NCBI GenBank assembly: GCA_014773175.1
Contig: VXCM01003329.1
Coordinates: 1-64,000 of the forward strand
DNA: 64,000 nt
Direction of reading: 5' to 3'
DNA from: Lucifuga dentata
Lineage: Eukaryota; Chordata; Actinopteri; Ophidiiformes; Bythitidae
Shown here: positions 61,751 through 64,000 of the stretch, piece by piece
Numbering within the stretch: position 1 is the first letter of the stretch
How the letters are laid out: every line of letters begins with the position of its first letter
Program-made: the position numbers and the translations under genes
The notes under the pieces: generated by a model
Database searches by the model: none
Told to the model about the DNA's origin: nothing
The model's input: only the letters and a program-made list of their open reading frames with translations

Positions 61751-62009
61751 TATTCCGTTTCAGATTAAATCCCCCCACACCCGCACGTAGGTCGGCTGCG
61801 TGCCAAGCTCGTGAGTAAAAGTACCCAATCATTACGCACGGATTTAGCTTCGTCCCACCTTAACTGATTTGATTGACATGTCTTCCATCCAATAGAAGAC
61901 ATTCTAAGCTTTAAAACGATGTATGATATACCCCAATCCATGTAGGTTTCATTTCACAAGGGCTGTGGCAAATGTGGTTTTTTGGGCACATGTGACGCAA
62001 ACCCATATA

Positions 62010-62025
<16 letters not shown>

Positions 62026-62108
<83 letters not shown>

Positions 62109-62116
62109 NTTTTTTT
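62026..62116. repeat. Poly-T run of about 90 nt with N
   Basis: Preceded by (AT)n at 62006-62025; N at 62109. Confidence 0.95.
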
Positions 62117-63626
62117 GAGTTACTTCCAAAATACTTGTAATTGCCTCCCATAAGTTATCTGTTTAAAGAAGTTTATTATGTGTTCCAATATGACACTGCA
62201 CATTTTAGTCGTTTTTGGACAGTTTGGCACACCTAAGGCCTAGGGATACTGTGCAGAAAATGCTTTATAAAACCTCTTTACTTTCAGCTATCAAGCTCAA
62301 TTTTGGTACGTGTGAACAGGAATTTTTGGATGACACAACTGTGCACTTTAAAAAGTTTTATTAGACATTTTGAAGAATATTGATGTAAAACTAAAATATT
62401 TCGTGTTTGATTTTTTAAAAATTGGATTTCTTTTACTTGTATTTTCATTTAGATTAATAAATTTTGTGACTGAAGATTTTAAATGTAATGGAACAACTTT
62501 TCTTTAAGTGTATGGCCTTGCTATGTTTCTATAATGTGTATATGGAGAGTTAAAAGCATAAAAACANTTTTTTTTTTTTTTTTTTTTTTTTTTTGCATTT
62601 TAAATTTGTAAAGGCTTTTCTAACATCCATTGACTTTCAAGTAACAGTGTTGCCAGATGGGGAAAATATACCTAGTTTTCCAAAATGTCCACTAGATGGC
62701 ATTATATGCCATGTTCTTTTGTGCACTGGGAAGAGACAGCAAAGTACAGTAGATGTTACCTGTAATCACATGTATCAGGTCACATGATAATCACCCATGT
62801 GATTTCAAACTTAACATTATCATAATAATAATGTAAGAAAATTAGCAACTTATCACCTACTGCAACAACTAAATTATATTTCAAATCAAATTGTAATATC
62901 TACCTTTTCAGAATTTTATGCTGGTCCTCCAAATAATCTAAGGTCTGTTGCATGCATTCTCTGTGGCTGTGGATTCTGACTTTAAAATCTGAGCACTTTG
63001 GATAACTTTTATTATTTATTTATTTATTTATTGTGACTTGATTGAAAGTAATGATTTGGAAATTGGTATAATTTTTTATGATTTGAGAGATGGTGAAGTG
63101 AAAATCCTCTTTTATAATGACATAGCTCATCAAACTGTGTACTTATTTAGATTGATTAATTTTTTCCTCCCATATTATCCCACCATCCTCATCTTTCTCT
63201 ACTTCAGTTACTTTTTTTTCCCTTTAGATTCCTCAGAATGCCTTCTAATAAACCCCACACAACAGATTTTTAACTTACAACATTCAGTTGTAGCTTCCAC
63301 ATTTGGGCAGTAAGCTAATAATGAGGTATTAGTTCAAAAATACTCTTTACTATCTTCTTTTTTATACAGTGGTAGTGTTTTGTAAAATCACATGGACTCA
63401 TCCATCCATTCAGTTTCATACACATTCAGAAAGTGGAGACACCTTATTTAAGAACATTGTTTATTTAACAATGGATTCTTAGTAATAAATAACTGCACAA
63501 ATCATTCATTCCACAATAAGGAAATTTTTTTTTTTTTTTTTTTTTTTACATAGAAATAAATATCCATGTGTAGGATTGATATTGCCATTATGGGTAAACA
63601 GCATTGATCAGATAGAGAGACAGGTG

Positions 63627-63634
<8 letters not shown>

Positions 63635-63659
<25 letters not shown>

Positions 63660-63661
63660 AT
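63635..63661. repeat. (ACAG)n tetranucleotide repeat
   Basis: About six to seven ACAG units. Confidence 0.9.
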
Positions 63662-64000
63662 GTTTACAAAGTATTGCCTTTTTCAGTGATTGACTCTCCT
63701 CTCTTTTATTTCTTTCTTCCTCTCTCGCTCTCTTTTCTACATGGACAAAATGTCATTATGCAGTCTAGTCAGTCTATCATTACCGCGAGGTGCAGATCAA
63801 TCTTAAATTATAAATACAGTATTGCATCACTTCAAAGTGCTACAGAGAGAGGTGCCGACAATCTTCAAAAACAGGGTTTTGTGTATGTGTGTGTGTGTGC
63901 GTGCGTGCGGGTGTGTGTTTCTATCTGATGAGCCAGTGTGTTTTGTTGGTGCATCAGGACTGAAAGCACCCATGGTTGGATTTTGTGCCTTTGGATGTCC

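Larger units (their letters stand above)
60554..64000. other. Intergenic region downstream of tnks
   Basis: AT-rich, with poly-T/N joins at 61245, 62109 and 62567 and an (ACAG)n at 63635. Apart from the candidate - strand exon at 61693-61750 I see no coding signal. Confidence 0.7.

Noticed and set aside
61911..62153. Poly-Lys/poly-Phe open frames
   Set aside because: Translation of a poly-T run with an N join.

Overview
The window looks like teleost fish DNA. It is AT-rich and vertebrate-like, with long introns, many (CA/TG)n and (CT/GA)n microsatellites, and Tc1-like, piggyBac-like and hAT-like transposons of the kinds common in ray-finned fish. The only gene I can fully support is the fish tankyrase 1 gene (tnks), on the + strand.

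Layout: (1) 1-4831 is an intron of tnks. It holds a 21-bp perfect hairpin and an apparently intact Tc1-like transposon (transposase of 340 residues) inserted into an older MITE. (2) 4832-54669 carries 25 coding exons encoding 1004 residues: ankyrin-repeat clusters 2-5, a Pro/Ser-rich linker, the SAM domain and the complete PARP catalytic domain. Adding 323 to a residue number gives the human TNKS position for the catalytic H-Y-E triad and the CHCC zinc ligands, so about 323 N-terminal residues (HPS region and first ankyrin cluster) lie upstream of the window. The 19.5-kb intron 7595-27057 is full of mobile-element debris. (3) 54670 to about 58795 is the long 3' UTR, with poly(A) signals. (4) 58852-60551 is a second Tc1-like element with a decayed transposase, just past the tnks 3' end. 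(5) 60554-64000 is intergenic; it contains one weak candidate first exon on the - strand.

The tnks product is a poly-ADP-ribosyltransferase. The ankyrin clusters recruit substrates, the SAM domain polymerises the enzyme, and the C-terminal domain modifies targets. Every exon joint was checked by phase: all introns are GT-AG and the frame stays open throughout, once assembly duplications are discounted.

Two cautions and some observations. The assembly contains about 29 single-N joins, many flanked by a direct duplication of 40-70 bases; three touch tnks exons and would cause false frameshifts or duplicate exons. A family of about ten TTAA-flanked MITEs is scattered through the introns. AC-rich tracts follow many splice donors and GT tracts precede several acceptors, an arrangement described for fish introns. 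Two inverted repeat pairs flank groups of exons. I saw no novel protein-coding system; the most interesting leads are RNA-structural and transposon-related.
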